Source: Gillisia marina
GTDB lineage: Bacteria > Bacteroidota > Bacteroidia > Flavobacteriales > Flavobacteriaceae
Direction: 5' to 3'
Assembly (NCBI RefSeq): GCF_000258765.1
Contig: NZ_AJLT01000021.1
Span: 1 to 52,653 of the forward strand
Length of the DNA stretch: 52,653 bases
The notes under the pieces are model-generated. The model worked only from the letters and a program-made list of their open reading frames with translations. It did not search any database and was not told the DNA's origin. A program made the translations under genes and the position numbers. Positions 7,981 through 18,285 of this stretch are shown here, in pieces (within the stretch, counting starts at the first letter, position 1; every line of letters begins with the position of its first letter).

Positions 7981-10194
7981 TTGAAAAAAAATTACTTTTT
8001 TCTATTATTTTTTGTCTTTATCGCTGGAAATTTGCTTTCTCAGGAGAAATCCTATGAAGATAAATATCTGGATTCTCTTCGCAATGTAACCTCAGACCAT
8101 TTAGATAAATATGAATATAAGGAATCTATAGAAGTAGCCATGCTATTGCTTGAAGAGTCCAAAAAAAAGTGAGAATGATTATTATAAGTATCATTCTAAT
8201 AATATTTTAGGCATGAGCTATGCGACTTACAAGATACTATTCATTCAAGAAAATATTATGAGAACGCCTTAAATATAGCTTTAAAATTAAAGAATGATAC
8301 GCTGCTGTTGACGTCTTATAACAATCTAGGTAATATCTATTCTGAAGATCAGAACACTACGCAGATTGGAATAGATTATTATAATAAGACAATTGCTTTA
8401 GCTAAAAAAATGAAACTTGATGCTAGGCTTTTAGCTCCCACAGCTAATATTGCTTGGACTTATTTAGATAATGGGTTGTATAATAAAGCTCTCCCTTATT
8501 TAAATAAGACTTGGAAATTGATGGGTGATAGGGATGATAATTTTACTAGAGCTCAACTCCTTACTTTAATGGGTCGCTATTATATGGGAGTAAATGAATT
8601 GGAAGAAGCACAATCTCATTTTGAAGAAGCAATTCAGATGGTTGAAAAAGACACCTTGATCCTTGAGGCTACCTTAGTTTATAAGGAATATGCTCAACTG
8701 CTTTCAAAACAAGGAAATTACAAGGAGGGCTTTAATGCTTTAGAGAAATTCCAAAAATATAATTCTCAAATTTTTGAAAGACAAAGATTGTCAGATATTG
8801 CATCAGCTAACGTCAAATTTGATGTAATCCAATATCAAAAAGATCTGGAAATTGCTAGGAAAGAGCAGTTATACAAAGATGGCTTGATAGAGAAGTCTCA
8901 GGAGCGTATGTATGTTATGATTATTGCTTCGATTGTTCTAATTGTTATTATAATTCTAGTTTACCGTATAAATCTTTCCAGAAGAACCTTGATTAATGAA
9001 TTAAGTGAAAAGAATAAAGAGTTAATAGCAGCAAAAGAAGAAGCCGAAAGGCTTACAATGCTCAAAACAAAGTTCTTTTCTACTATAAGTCATGAGTTGA
9101 GAACTCCGCTTTATGGTGTAATTGGACTTACCTCCATATTAATGGATGATGAGTCGCTGCATAAACATGAAGATGATCTTAAATCCCTAAAATTTTCGGC
9201 GGATTATTTATTAGCACTAATCAATGATGTGCTTCAAATGAATAAGATGGAATCTAATTTGTTGGATCTAGAGCCAATGCCATTTAATTTGAATGAGTTA
9301 ATGAGAAGTATTGTGAAATCCTTCGAATTTACCAGACTTCAAAATAAAAATTCTATTCATTTAGAATTATGCAAGGATGCAAATGCTAATTTGGTAGGAG
9401 ATAAGGTGAGGCTTTCACAAATTTTGATGAACCTTGTGGGGAATGCCATGAAATTCACGGAGCGTGGAGATATTTGGATTAAAACTCAACTTATTGAAAG
9501 CTCAGAGAAACGTTCTAAAATCTATTTTGAAATTAAGGATAATGGCTCGGGGATTTCTAAGCATAATCAAGAACTAATTTTCGAAGAATTTTCTCAATTA
9601 CAATCTTCTAACTATAATTACCAGGGAACAGGTCTCGGTTTGCCTATTGTTAAAAAGCTATTGATCTTATTTAATTCTGAAGTCAACTTAGTTAGTGAAG
9701 AAGGAGAAGGTTCTACGTTTAGCTTTACGATTGAATTTGATAATGGAGAAGTTCCTAAAGATAATTTAGAAGTGGAATTACAAAATCAGGCCTTGAGTTT
9801 GCAATCTCTCATGGCCTCAGGAGAAAAGCGAATTTTAGTAGTGGATGATAATAGAATTAATCAAGTTGTTACTAAAAGAATACTGGAACAGCAGCAATTC
9901 GTAGTAGATATTTGCGATAATGGGATAGATGCTATAGAAAGGGTAAAACTACATCCTTTTGAATTGGTATTAATGGATGTAAATATGCCTGGGATCTCAG
10001 GTTTGGAAGCAACAAAAAGGATACGTGAGTTTAATAAAAACCTTCCAATTATAGCATTAACAGCTATGGAAATAGATGAAATAAGAGAGGAGATCTTCGA
10101 AGCTGGACTAAATGATATTATTGTTAAACCATATGATACAGCTAGATTTTATCAAGTAATCTTCAAAAATCTCCCTTCTCAAATTTTAAATTAA
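7981..10194 (+). CDS. TPR hybrid sensor histidine kinase (two compensating frameshifts)
   Basis: A secreted N-terminus (signal peptide ending LLSQ), TPR repeats, one membrane segment (around codons at 8905-8970), a coiled linker, HisKA with phosphoacceptor His at 9091-9093 (SHELRTP), HATPase (DNGSGISKHN, GTGLGLPIVKKL) and a receiver with phosphorylatable Asp at 9976-9978 (LMDVNMPG). The frame is open from TTG 7981 to 8172 and again from about 8221 in the same phase. Between them, reading A8 (8161-8168) as A7 and adding one base near 8229 gives a continuous TPR sequence of about 738 residues. It probably senses a periplasmic signal. No response regulator with an output domain or HPt is adjacent. 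The TTG start is uncertain because it lies in a -7-like box. Confidence 0.82.
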
Positions 10195-10195
10195 A

Positions 10196-11029
10196 TTACT
10201 CTTTCTCTATAACCTTAGAGTCTTCTGGTTTTTCGAAAAGTTTATCTTCAGCATTAAAAAATACAATATTGCTTAATGTGGCTTCTCCTAACTTATCTCC
10301 AAAGCCATCTTTTAAATTCCAATCATGGAAAGACCACTTTGTGGCAACAGGAACTCCATCTATAACTTTATAATCTGAATATACAATGGCGTGCGGATTT
10401 TCTTCTGCTTTCTTCTGATCTCCGCTACCATAGGTAACAATATAACCCGCGGCATGTAATAAACCCGTTTCTCTTTCTTGATACACTACATACCAATCAT
10501 CTGGCGCATCTCCAATGTTTTCCCCAAAGGTTAGTTTTCCAACATCGTAGGTGTTGTTATCCATTTCTACAGATTCTAATTGTTCCCAATTTGTTCCAGG
10601 ATCTGTTAATTTAAAAGGTAGCGCAAAGAAATACTGCCATGTAAACATATCGAATCTAGCACCTTTAGCATCAGCATTTGCAGGGCATAGAAACACTTGT
10701 TCTCCATCATAGATCAACTGCGTATTATTGTTTTTATCTACGCGAACTTTTGAAGAATTTGTAAGGCTAGTAACTTTTCCATTCAATCTTTCCTGTCCGC
10801 CAAAGCTTAGGGAAATATCAAAAGAAACAGCCTTTTTGGCATTCCAGTCTTCTTTATTATGAGCACTTTCTATTCCTTGTGCAAATGCCACCTCGGGAGA
10901 AACAGCTCCATTGCCAATTCCGCCATCTGGTTCGGTCATTATAATTTCCTCGTTATTTTTTTCGCTCTTTTGTTCCTCTTTACAGCTTATTATTGTGAGG
11001 ATAGAGAGTAGCAGAATTAGATTTTTCAT
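10196..11029 (-). CDS. DUF6503-like lipoprotein
   Basis: The 277-residue protein begins with a lipoprotein signal (MKNLILLLSILTIISC, lipid-anchored Cys 16) and an acidic linker. The rest is a beta-rich domain with alternating strands (KAVSFDISLSFGGQERLNGK, TQLIYDGEQVFLCP, LSNIVFFNAEDKLFEKPE) resembling LolA/LolB-like lipoprotein folds and Bacteroidetes DUF6503 proteins. The function is unknown. It converges with the hybrid kinase gene, with one base between the stops. It lies downstream of the HtpG gene on the same strand but is separated from it by a strong terminator, so it has its own promoter. Confidence 0.65.
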   Translation of the reverse strand: MKNLILLLSILTIISCKEEQKSEKNNEEIIMTEPDGGIGNGAVSPEVAFAQGIESAHNKEDWNAKKAVSFDISLSFGGQERLNGKVTSLTNSSKVRVDKNNNTQLIYDGEQVFLCPANADAKGARFDMFTWQYFFALPFKLTDPGTNWEQLESVEMDNNTYDVGKLTFGENIGDAPDDWYVVYQERETGLLHAAGYIVTYGSGDQKKAEENPHAIVYSDYKVIDGVPVATKWSFHDWNLKDGFGDKLGEATLSNIVFFNAEDKLFEKPEDSKVIEKE

Positions 11030-11081
11030 AATTAGTTTTTTGTTTAGGTCTATAAAATTACGAAAGCTTTCATTAAAGCGT

Positions 11082-11123
11082 AAAAAAAAACCGTCTAGTC
11101 GTAATTATACGAACTAAACGGTT
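11082..11123 (-). terminator. Strong terminator of htpG
   Basis: AACCGTCTAGT (11089-11099) pairs with ACTAAACGGTT (11113-11123), and the loop itself contains CGTAATTATACG, a short inner palindrome. On the minus strand the stem is followed by nine T (11082-11090). It lies just after the htpG stop. Confidence 0.85.
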
Positions 11124-11149
11124 CCATTCTAACAAAGTTGAAAAAGTGC

Positions 11150-13036
11150 TTATTTCACCATTTCAAAACTTCTTTTTATAAATGCCGTTAACTCTTCACC
11201 TTTTAATAGGTTTTGGGATAATCTGGCTAAGTCTAAAGACTGCTTAATTAAACGCTCTTGTTTCTTCTCTGTTTTCGTGTTTAATATTTCAGAAATTAAC
11301 TCATGGTTGGTATTTACCACCAAATTGTACATTTCTGGCATATTGCCCATTCCAAACATTCCACCGCCACCGGTTTGCTGCATCTCCTTCATTCTTCTCA
11401 TGAATTCAGGTTGCGTGATGATTAGCGGAGAAGCATTGCTATCCATAGATTCTAACTGAACAGTATATTTTCCTTGTGGAATCACCTTTTCGAAATCTGC
11501 TTTTAATTTCTCCTTTTCTTCTTCAGAAAGTTTAGAGATTTTATCGTCTTCTTTCTTGATTAAATTATCAATCTGATCTCCATCTACACGAACAAAAGAA
11601 ATCTTCTCTTTACTTGTTTCTAATTTCTGAATTAAATGCGAAACAATTGGAGAATCTAATAATAGCACTTGGTAACCTTTTTCTTTTGCAGCTTCAATAT
11701 AACTGTGCTGCGCATCGGTATTAGATGCATAAAGAATAATTAGATTTCCATCCTTATCTGTTTGAGAATCTTTAATTTTCTCCTGAAGCTCTTCAAAAGT
11801 GAAATAAGTATTATCTACAGTTGGGTATAGTGCAAATTTATCAGCTTTTTCAAAGAATTTATCTTCAGAAAGCATTCCGTATTCAATCACAATTTTGATA
11901 TCGTTCCATTTCTTTTCGAAATCTTCACGATTATTATTGAAAAGAGATTTCAACTTATCGGCAACCTTACGAGTAATGTAACTGGAGATTTTCTTTACAG
12001 CACCATCTGCTTGAAGATAAGATCTGGAAACATTCAACGGAATATCCGGAGAATCTATTACCCCACGTAACATTGTTAAGAATTCCGGTACGATCCCTTC
12101 AACATTGTCTGTTACATACACTTGATTTTGATACAATTGGATCTTATCCTTTTGCATATTCATATCCTGACCCATTTTTGGGAAATATAAAATCCCGGTA
12201 AGGTTAAAAGGATAATCTACATTAAGGTGAATATGGAACAACGGATCTTCAAATTGCATTGGGTATAATTCCCTGTAAAATCCTTTATAATCTTCATCTT
12301 CCAAATCGGCTGGTTGCTTTGTCCAAGCCGGAGTTGGATTGTTGATAATGTTATCTACTTCTTTAGTCTCTGGCTTTGCATCTTTCTCTGCATCCTCCGG
12401 AAGTGGTAATTCTTCTTCTTTTGTACCGAATTTAATTGGCACAGGCATAAACTTATTATACTTAACTAAAAGTTCTTGAATTCTTCCTTCTTCCAAAAAT
12501 TGTTTATCCTCATCATTTATATGAAGAATGATCTCTGTTCCTCGTTCAGTTTTATCTGAAGCTTCTAAAGTGAATTCCGTAGTCCCTTCACAAATCCAGT
12601 GAGCAGCAGGCTCGTCTTTATAAGACTTAGTGATGATCTCTACTTTATTTGCAACCATAAAGGCAGAATAGAAACCAAGACCAAAATGTCCTATAATTCC
12701 GCTATCCTTAGCAGAATCTTTATATTTTTCAAGAAATTCTTCAGCACCAGAAAAGGCAACTTCGTTTATGTATTTTTCAACCTCATCTTTGGTCATCCCA
12801 ATTCCTTGGTCAATTACATGAAGCGTATTGTTTTCCTTGTTTATTTTAACCTCGATCTTCGGGTCTCCGTAAGCAACATCTATCTCACCAATACTAGTAA
12901 GATGCTTCAATTTTAATGTAGCATCTGTTGCGTTAGAAATTAATTCTCTTAAAAAGATCTCATGATCACTGTATAAAAACTTCTTTATTAACGGAAAAAT
13001 GTTTTCTACAGATACATTAATGTTTCCTTTAGCCAT
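11150..13036 (-). CDS. htpG: Molecular chaperone HtpG (Hsp90)
   Basis: The 628-residue protein is bacterial Hsp90. It has the GHKL ATPase domain at the N-terminus (LRELISNATDA, VIDQGIGMTKDE, GHFGLGFYSAFMVA), a middle domain with NVSRSYLQAD, and a C-terminal dimerisation domain; a Gly/Met-rich segment (GGGGMFGMGNMPEM) lies near residue 550-565. It helps fold or stabilise client proteins in the cytoplasm during stress. Length agrees with E. coli HtpG (about 624). The gene has its own terminator and a 217-bp divergent intergenic region facing the TetR gene. Confidence 0.97.
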   Translation of the reverse strand: MAKGNINVSVENIFPLIKKFLYSDHEIFLRELISNATDATLKLKHLTSIGEIDVAYGDPKIEVKINKENNTLHVIDQGIGMTKDEVEKYINEVAFSGAEEFLEKYKDSAKDSGIIGHFGLGFYSAFMVANKVEIITKSYKDEPAAHWICEGTTEFTLEASDKTERGTEIILHINDEDKQFLEEGRIQELLVKYNKFMPVPIKFGTKEEELPLPEDAEKDAKPETKEVDNIINNPTPAWTKQPADLEDEDYKGFYRELYPMQFEDPLFHIHLNVDYPFNLTGILYFPKMGQDMNMQKDKIQLYQNQVYVTDNVEGIVPEFLTMLRGVIDSPDIPLNVSRSYLQADGAVKKISSYITRKVADKLKSLFNNNREDFEKKWNDIKIVIEYGMLSEDKFFEKADKFALYPTVDNTYFTFEELQEKIKDSQTDKDGNLIILYASNTDAQHSYIEAAKEKGYQVLLLDSPIVSHLIQKLETSKEKISFVRVDGDQIDNLIKKEDDKISKLSEEEKEKLKADFEKVIPQGKYTVQLESMDSNASPLIITQPEFMRRMKEMQQTGGGGMFGMGNMPEMYNLVVNTNHELISEILNTKTEKKQERLIKQSLDLARLSQNLLKGEELTAFIKRSFEMVK

Positions 13037-13202
13037 ATATCAAAAATTTATTGAATTATTACTTTCCACTTTACAGTCAAAAAAAATACCAAGACCGATG
13101 CGCTGACAAACTGACACTTGTAATGAGTATTTTCCAATTACGTCTAAAGATTATTGGCAATTTGATGACAATGAAGATTTAACAAATATTTCTGTTTAAT
13201 AT

Positions 13203-13235
13203 TTGAGCGTAAAGATTAAACAATTTGTATCTTTG
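13203..13235 (+). promoter_or_regulatory. Promoter of the TetR-type gene
   Basis: TTG at 13203-13205 and a perfect -7 box TATCTTTG at 13228-13235 are 22 bases apart. Initiation near 13242 puts the ATG at 13254 about 12 bases downstream and rules out the upstream in-frame TTG at 13203. Confidence 0.5.
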
Positions 13236-13253
13236 GAAAAGAAAGAAAGAATT

Positions 13254-13919
13254 ATGGCAACGAAAAAGCAACCACAAGAAAAGAAGTTTAGTAAAGAGAT
13301 CTTAATTGGGCTTTATATGAATTACGTTTTAGAGCATGAACAAATGCCTAAAAGTGTTTATAAGTTCGCAAAAGAGCATAAGATCACAGAAGATCAGTTC
13401 TACGAATATTTTGGAAGTTTTGAAGGATTGAGAAAAGGAGTCTGGAATCAGTTTTTCGTAAATACTATGGAAGTAATGCATAAAAGTCTCGAGTTCGAAG
13501 CTTTTAGTCCTAGAGAAAAATTACTCACTTTTTATTATACCTTTTTTGAATTATTAACTGCCAATAGAAGTTATGTGCTGTTAACTCTAAATGAACATCC
13601 AGATAAATTTAAAAATTTAGAGCAGTTAAAAGAATTGCGAAAAGATATTAAAGGCTACGCAAAGGAATTGATTTCTGAAGGGAATGAATCTAAAAACGTA
13701 GAAATCCTTAAACAATCTGAGACAATCTTTTCTGAAGCAACTTGGGTTCAGTTTTTATTTATTTTGAAATTTTGGTTGGATGACAATTCTGCAAAATTTG
13801 AAAGTACCGATGTTGCAATAGAAAAATCTGTAAATACTATATTTGACCTTTTTGATAGTACTCCACTAGAGCGGGTAATAGATCTTGGAAAATTTCTATG
13901 GAAAGAAAAAATGAACTAA
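13254..13919 (+). CDS. TetR-family transcriptional regulator
   Basis: From ATG 13254 the 221-residue protein starts with a basic tail and an HTH region (SVYKFAKEHKITEDQFYEYFGSFEGLRKGVW), which fits the TetR pattern of an F-Y-x-Y/H-F-G helix-turn-helix. The rest is an all-helical ligand/dimerisation domain of the type found in Bacteroidetes TetR proteins with a distinct C-terminal domain. The ligand is unknown. It is followed 95 bp later by the ABC1 kinase gene on the same strand, and that pairing is one I associate with Flavobacteriia. The intergenic region holds a possible RNA stem (13935-13992). Whether it regulates the kinase is inference. Confidence 0.75.
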   Translation: MATKKQPQEKKFSKEILIGLYMNYVLEHEQMPKSVYKFAKEHKITEDQFYEYFGSFEGLRKGVWNQFFVNTMEVMHKSLEFEAFSPREKLLTFYYTFFELLTANRSYVLLTLNEHPDKFKNLEQLKELRKDIKGYAKELISEGNESKNVEILKQSETIFSEATWVQFLFILKFWLDDNSAKFESTDVAIEKSVNTIFDLFDSTPLERVIDLGKFLWKEKMN

Positions 13920-13934
13920 ATAGTTTTTAATAAT

Positions 13935-13998
13935 CATTCAGGTGTGGTACCCTACAATTGTATTCCCTATAATTAATTTCTATACCTGAGTGGTTTTA
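13935..13998 (+). other. Inverted repeat between TetR and ABC1 kinase genes
   Basis: CATTCAGGTGTGG (13935-13947) can pair with CTATACCTGAGTG (13980-13992) over 13 positions including three G-T wobbles, followed by GTTTTAAAA. The loop holds the palindromes GGTACC and ACAATTGT. It could be a loose terminator, a structured leader of the kinase mRNA, or an operator. Confidence 0.35.
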
Positions 13999-14014
13999 AA
14001 AACATTCCAATAAT

Positions 14015-15322
14015 ATGAAGACAATAGATAGCATACCCACTGGAAAACTTGGAAGAACGAGTAAAATGGTTCAAACAGGAGTTAAGATTGGTGGGAATTA
14101 TATAAAATATTACAGTAAAAAGGCTTTCGATAAAAATTTAAATCGAGATGAGTTAAATGAAGATAATGCATCAGATATTTATGATGGATTAAAAAGTTTA
14201 AAAGGAAGCGCACTTAAAGTAGCACAAATGCTTTCTATGGAAAAAAGCTTGATGCCCAGCGCGTATGTAGAGAAGTTTTCTTTGGCACAATTTAGTGTGC
14301 CACCATTATCTGCCCCCTTAGTTAGAAAGACATTTAAAAAATATAATGGAAGCTACCCCGAGCAACTTTATGATACGTTTGCAACGCAGTCGGTAAATGC
14401 AGCTAGCATTGGACAAGTGCATAAGGCTACAAAGAATGGGAAAAAACTTGCTGTGAAAATCCAATATCCGGGCGTTGCAGATAGTATCAGTTCAGACTTA
14501 GCAATGGTGAAACCTATTGCAACACGAATGTTCAACCTGCAAGGGAAAGATTCAGAAAAGTATTTTAAAGAAGTAGAAAGTAAACTATTAGAAGAAACAG
14601 ATTATTTGTTGGAAGTGCAGCAGAGTAAAGAGATTTCTTCGGCTTGTTCACATATTCCAAATCTAAAATTTCCAAAGTATTACGAAGAGCTTTCCAGTGA
14701 ACGTATTATCACAATGGACTGGATGGATGGCGAACATTTAAGTGAGTTTTATAATCGAAATTCTAATCAGGAATTAGCTAATAAAATTGGGCAGGCTTTG
14801 TGGAATTTTTATATGTTCCAGATGCACGGACTAAAAGCTGTTCATGCCGATCCGCATCCGGGTAATTTTTTAGTAGATAAAGACCACCACTTAATAGCAA
14901 TCGATTTTGGTTGTATTAAAAGAATACCGGAAGATTTTTATACTCCTTACTTTCAGTTAGCCGAAAGAAAAAACTTAGATGATAAAAAGTTTTTCAATGA
15001 GAAGTTATTTGAGCTAGAGATTTTACGTGAAAGCGATTCAAAAAAAGAAAGAGTTTTCTTTTCAGAAATGTTTTATGAAATGTTCAATATGTTCTCAACT
15101 CCGTTTCAATCGGAAACTTTCGATTTTACCGATGAGGCTTTTTGGAATAATCTCACAGATTTGAGCGAGCGATATAGCAAGGATCCGGAATTACGAAAAA
15201 TGAATGGTTCTCGGGGAAGTCAGCATTTTTTATACATGAGTAGAACTTTCTTCGGACTATATAATTTATTGCACGATTTAAAAGCTACCATACAAGTAAA
15301 TGACTATAAGAAAATGATTTAA
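14015..15322 (+). CDS. ABC1/UbiB-family atypical protein kinase
   Basis: This 435-residue protein belongs to the AarF/ABC1/UbiB kinase-like family. The Ala-rich nucleotide loop with AASIGQVHKA, the lysine in AVKIQYPGV, the ExxxL region, HADPHPGNFLVD (catalytic loop) and AIDFGCIKR (metal-binding DFG) are all present. The N-terminal LKGSALKVAQMLSME corresponds to the family KxGQ-like segment. Members act as ATPases supporting quinone or other isoprenoid lipid metabolism. The gene ends with a good terminator and follows a TetR-type regulator gene. Confidence 0.9.
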   Translation: MKTIDSIPTGKLGRTSKMVQTGVKIGGNYIKYYSKKAFDKNLNRDELNEDNASDIYDGLKSLKGSALKVAQMLSMEKSLMPSAYVEKFSLAQFSVPPLSAPLVRKTFKKYNGSYPEQLYDTFATQSVNAASIGQVHKATKNGKKLAVKIQYPGVADSISSDLAMVKPIATRMFNLQGKDSEKYFKEVESKLLEETDYLLEVQQSKEISSACSHIPNLKFPKYYEELSSERIITMDWMDGEHLSEFYNRNSNQELANKIGQALWNFYMFQMHGLKAVHADPHPGNFLVDKDHHLIAIDFGCIKRIPEDFYTPYFQLAERKNLDDKKFFNEKLFELEILRESDSKKERVFFSEMFYEMFNMFSTPFQSETFDFTDEAFWNNLTDLSERYSKDPELRKMNGSRGSQHFLYMSRTFFGLYNLLHDLKATIQVNDYKKMI

Positions 15323-15349
15323 AGATTAATATTGGTTAGGTTGAATAGA

Positions 15350-15381
15350 AGAGCATCACTATTGCGAGTGGTGCTTTTCTT
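15350..15381 (+). terminator. Terminator of the ABC1 kinase gene
   Basis: AGCATCACT (15352-15360) pairs with AGTGGTGCT (15367-15375, one G-T pair) around ATTGCG, followed by TTTCTTAT. It lies 27 bases after the kinase stop. Confidence 0.75.
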
Positions 15382-15426
15382 ATATAATTCTTATGTATAT
15401 CCATTTTCTGTCCTAAGAGTTCTCTC

Positions 15427-15508
15427 GTCACCCTGAATTTATTTCAGGGTCTCAATGTTTTATTGATTTACATTGAAATGAGATTCTGAAACAAGTTCAG
15501 AATGACGT
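15427..15508. repeat. Palindromic intergenic repeat (CCCTGAA...TTCAGG type)
   Basis: A left arm CGTCACCCTGAATTTATTTC with GGTCTCAATG and a right arm ending AACAAGTTCAGAATGACG are imperfect inverted copies, each itself palindromic around CTGAA/TTCAG. The 368-bp gap 15323-15690 holds this repeat, the kinase terminator and the S9 terminator; no gene is seen. Related copies appear at 42060-42130 and 46095-46181. Confidence 0.65.
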
Positions 15509-15634
15509 CATTTTTCAGTTTAGGATAATTTAAGGACAAATATATATTTTTTTGCTATTCAATAAAAATGTCAGAATTAAGTGAGAAATTTTTTCTTTAA
15601 TCTTTAACCGTACACTAATATCTAAAAAGTCATA

Positions 15635-15670
15635 AAAATCAATAGGCTGTCTAAATTAGACAGCCTATTG
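15635..15670 (-). terminator. Perfect 31-bp palindrome, terminator of the S9 peptidase gene
   Basis: CAATAGGCTGTCTAA and TTAGACAGCCTATTG form perfect 15-bp arms around a single A (15640-15670). On the minus strand the stem is followed by ATTTTTA, 21 bases past the peptidase stop. Confidence 0.8.
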
Positions 15671-15690
15671 ATAATAGTATATCAGATTTC

Positions 15691-18146
15691 TTAATCTTGC
15701 ATCATCTCTTCTTTTTTACTTATTTCGGTTTTTACTCTATTTTTCACATAGGTCTCCAACCATTGGTCTTGTTCCCAAAGCACATGCAGTACAGATTCTT
15801 TTGCGCTATACCCATGACTTTCTTTAGGAAGAATTACTAATCTGGCAGTTGCTCCAAGCCCCTTTAAAGCATTAAAGTAACGTTCGCTTTGCATAGGATA
15901 AGTTCCAGAATTATTATCGGCCTCCCCATGAATTAATAACAATGGCGTTTTCATTTTATCGGCATGCATAAAAGGAGACATGGTATTATAGACATCTGGT
16001 GCTTCCCAATAGCTACGCTCTTCGCTTTGAAATCCAAATGGTGTTAAGGTTCTATTGTATGCACCACTTCTTGCAATTCCGGCAGCAAAAAGATTAGAGT
16101 GAGATAATAAGTTAGCTGTCATAAATGCACCATAACTATGGCCACCCACAGCCACTCTATTTCTATCTACATATCCCATTTCGTCTACCGCATCAATCGC
16201 AGCTTTTCCATTAGCCACCAATTGTTTTCTAAAACTATCATTAGGTTCTTCGTCTCCTTCCCCAATTATAGGAAATGAAGCATCATCTAAAACTACATAC
16301 CCAAGATTAACCCAGTAAATTGGGGATCCATAGTACGGATATGTAAAATCGTTTGCATTTGAAGTATTTTGAGAAGCTGAATTCTTGTCCTTGAATTCTC
16401 TTGGATACGCCCAAAGGATCATTGGTAATTTTTCTTTTGCGTCCTTATTGTAGTTGGCAGGAAGATATAAGGTTCCGTTTAATTCCAGTCCATCATCTCT
16501 TTTATAGGTGATCACTTCTTTGTGAACATCCTGTAAACTTTTAAAAGGATTTTCGAAGTTGGTGATTTGATCTAAAGCATCTTTCTTATTGATATCTCTC
16601 ATATAATAATTAGGATATTCTGTAGAAGATTCTATTCTCACTAAAATTTTACCCTTAGCAATATCTATAGCTTCCACTAAAGTTTCCTTTTTCTTATTGT
16701 AGTTGGAGCGATATAAATTAATAGTTTTTGCAGATTTAAGATCTATCTGATCTACAAAGGGGAATTGCCCTTTTTCAGTAAAACCTCGACCTAATAAATA
16801 AGCATTTCCATCTTTAAGGTCCAAAGTACTCAGTCCGAATTGATTCTTCTTAGTCACAAAACTTCCAGGATCGCTGTATTGATCTTGATAATTTCTATTA
16901 AATAAAACCTTAGGCTCTTTCTTGTTATCTGAAGGATCAAAAACATAGGTTCTGGTATTTCTATTATTCCACCAGTAATCGTAAGCAATGGCTGTGTTAT
17001 TTGTTCCCCAAGTAATTCCCGAGAATCTGTCTTTAGTTTTTAAAATAGATTTTCCTTCCCCGGTGAATGGCGCATCTAATAAAAAAACTTCGTCTCTAAA
17101 TGCTACATCGTTTTCTGGATCTCCACCATCTAATACTTTTGCATATACCAAAGTGGCCGGTGCATCACTTCTCCAGTTCATATCTCTTCTTCCTTCTCTT
17201 TCGGCCATAAATCCAATTGGCAATACTTCAGAAAGAGGAACATCATTCACTTTGCTTACTTCCTTTCCGGTTTTATCATAGATCACCGTTTCAAAAGGAA
17301 ACCTATAATAAGGCACTAAATAGGAAAATGGCTTTTTAATACTAGAGACCATTACATAATTTCCATCTGGAGAAAAAGAAATGTTACTATACATTTTAGA
17401 GCTTTTCCATTCTGTAGCCGTACCATTTAAATCTACTTTTACTAGAGAAGCATGAGCTAATTGCTCAAAATTAAATTCATCATTAGGAGTTTGAAGCAAA
17501 TCTTGATAGGTTCTGTTTTGTGCTTTTTGCCCATCGCTGGTAGAAATAGTTGGTCCTGTTGGTACTGCTGTATTCGTATTAATTAAGTCTTTTCTATTCT
17601 CTGGCAACATTTTTACTAATATGGAAGAGCCGTCTTTAAACCAATTTATAACATCTCTCATATTGGCATTAAGTGTTCCTTCAGTTAATTTCTTAGCCGT
17701 AGCAGTTTTAAAATCTGCAACCCATAATTCTACACCGGTAGCAGTAGTATGCGTCATAGCCATCTTAGTTTCATCTGGAGACCAAGAAAAATTAGCCAAG
17801 CGTGGATTTTCCGGTAATCCGGCAATAGCTTTTGCTTCTTTATCTTTTATAGATTTTACTTCCAGATTATTATAATAGGTTGTTCTACTATTTATATTAG
17901 TAACAGGATTAATTCGGAGTCCGCCTAATCTTAATTCCTGCTCGCTTAATTCAGCTATAGATTTATATTGATCTCTGTATATAAAAACCATCATTTCCCC
18001 TTTACTATCTACAAGAGTTGCAGGTGCTAAGGTACATCTACCAATTCCATTATTTCCTGTGGTGGTTTTTGGTAGGTTAAATTTTCTTGAGCCTGAATGC
18101 TTGTAAACAGAAAACTCGCTAAAATGCATAAAAGGATTTTTTTCAT
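15691..18146 (-). CDS. S9-family secreted serine peptidase (frameshifted near N-terminus)
   Basis: The main frame carries a beta-propeller N-terminal part and a C-terminal alpha/beta-hydrolase peptidase domain: nucleophile GGHSYGAFM, acid in LIHGEADNNSG, His in KESHGYSAKE. This is the S9C/prolyl-oligopeptidase type (acyl-aminoacyl peptidase-like). The natural start is ATG 18146, which gives a signal peptide (MKKILLCILASFLFTSIQAQ) and ENLTYQKPPQEIMELVDVP, then a stop. The other frame resumes at LAPATLVDSKG. One added T near 18028-18032 (CCTTAG to CCTTTAG) joins them, giving about 818 residues. The alternative ATG 18129 in the long frame would encode a nonsense N-terminus. It is likely a periplasmic oligopeptidase. 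Confidence 0.88.
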
Positions 18147-18285
18147 AAGTTGTTTTTTAAATATTTCACTAAGCCTTGCTAATATTAGAGTTTCAAAAAA
18201 TTAATGTTTCTTATATTGCGCTGCCAAAAATTATTAATTGCTTAAATTTAAGGAGAATAAATATTAATACCATAATTATAAACGT

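Noticed and set aside
7976-7983. TATATTTG resembling a -7 box upstream of the hybrid kinase
   Set aside because: It overlaps the TTG start codon and lacks a -33 TTG; in AT-rich DNA this could be chance. The start of the kinase is left uncertain.
15323-15690. Possible gene in the 368-bp gap
   Set aside because: The gap is explained by two terminators and a palindromic repeat; no coding frame seen.
18036-18129. ATG 18129 as S9 peptidase start
   Set aside because: The resulting N-terminus (MHFSEFSVYKHSGSRK) has no signal peptide, whereas ATG 18146 in another frame gives a clean signal peptide and continuous homology after one added base.
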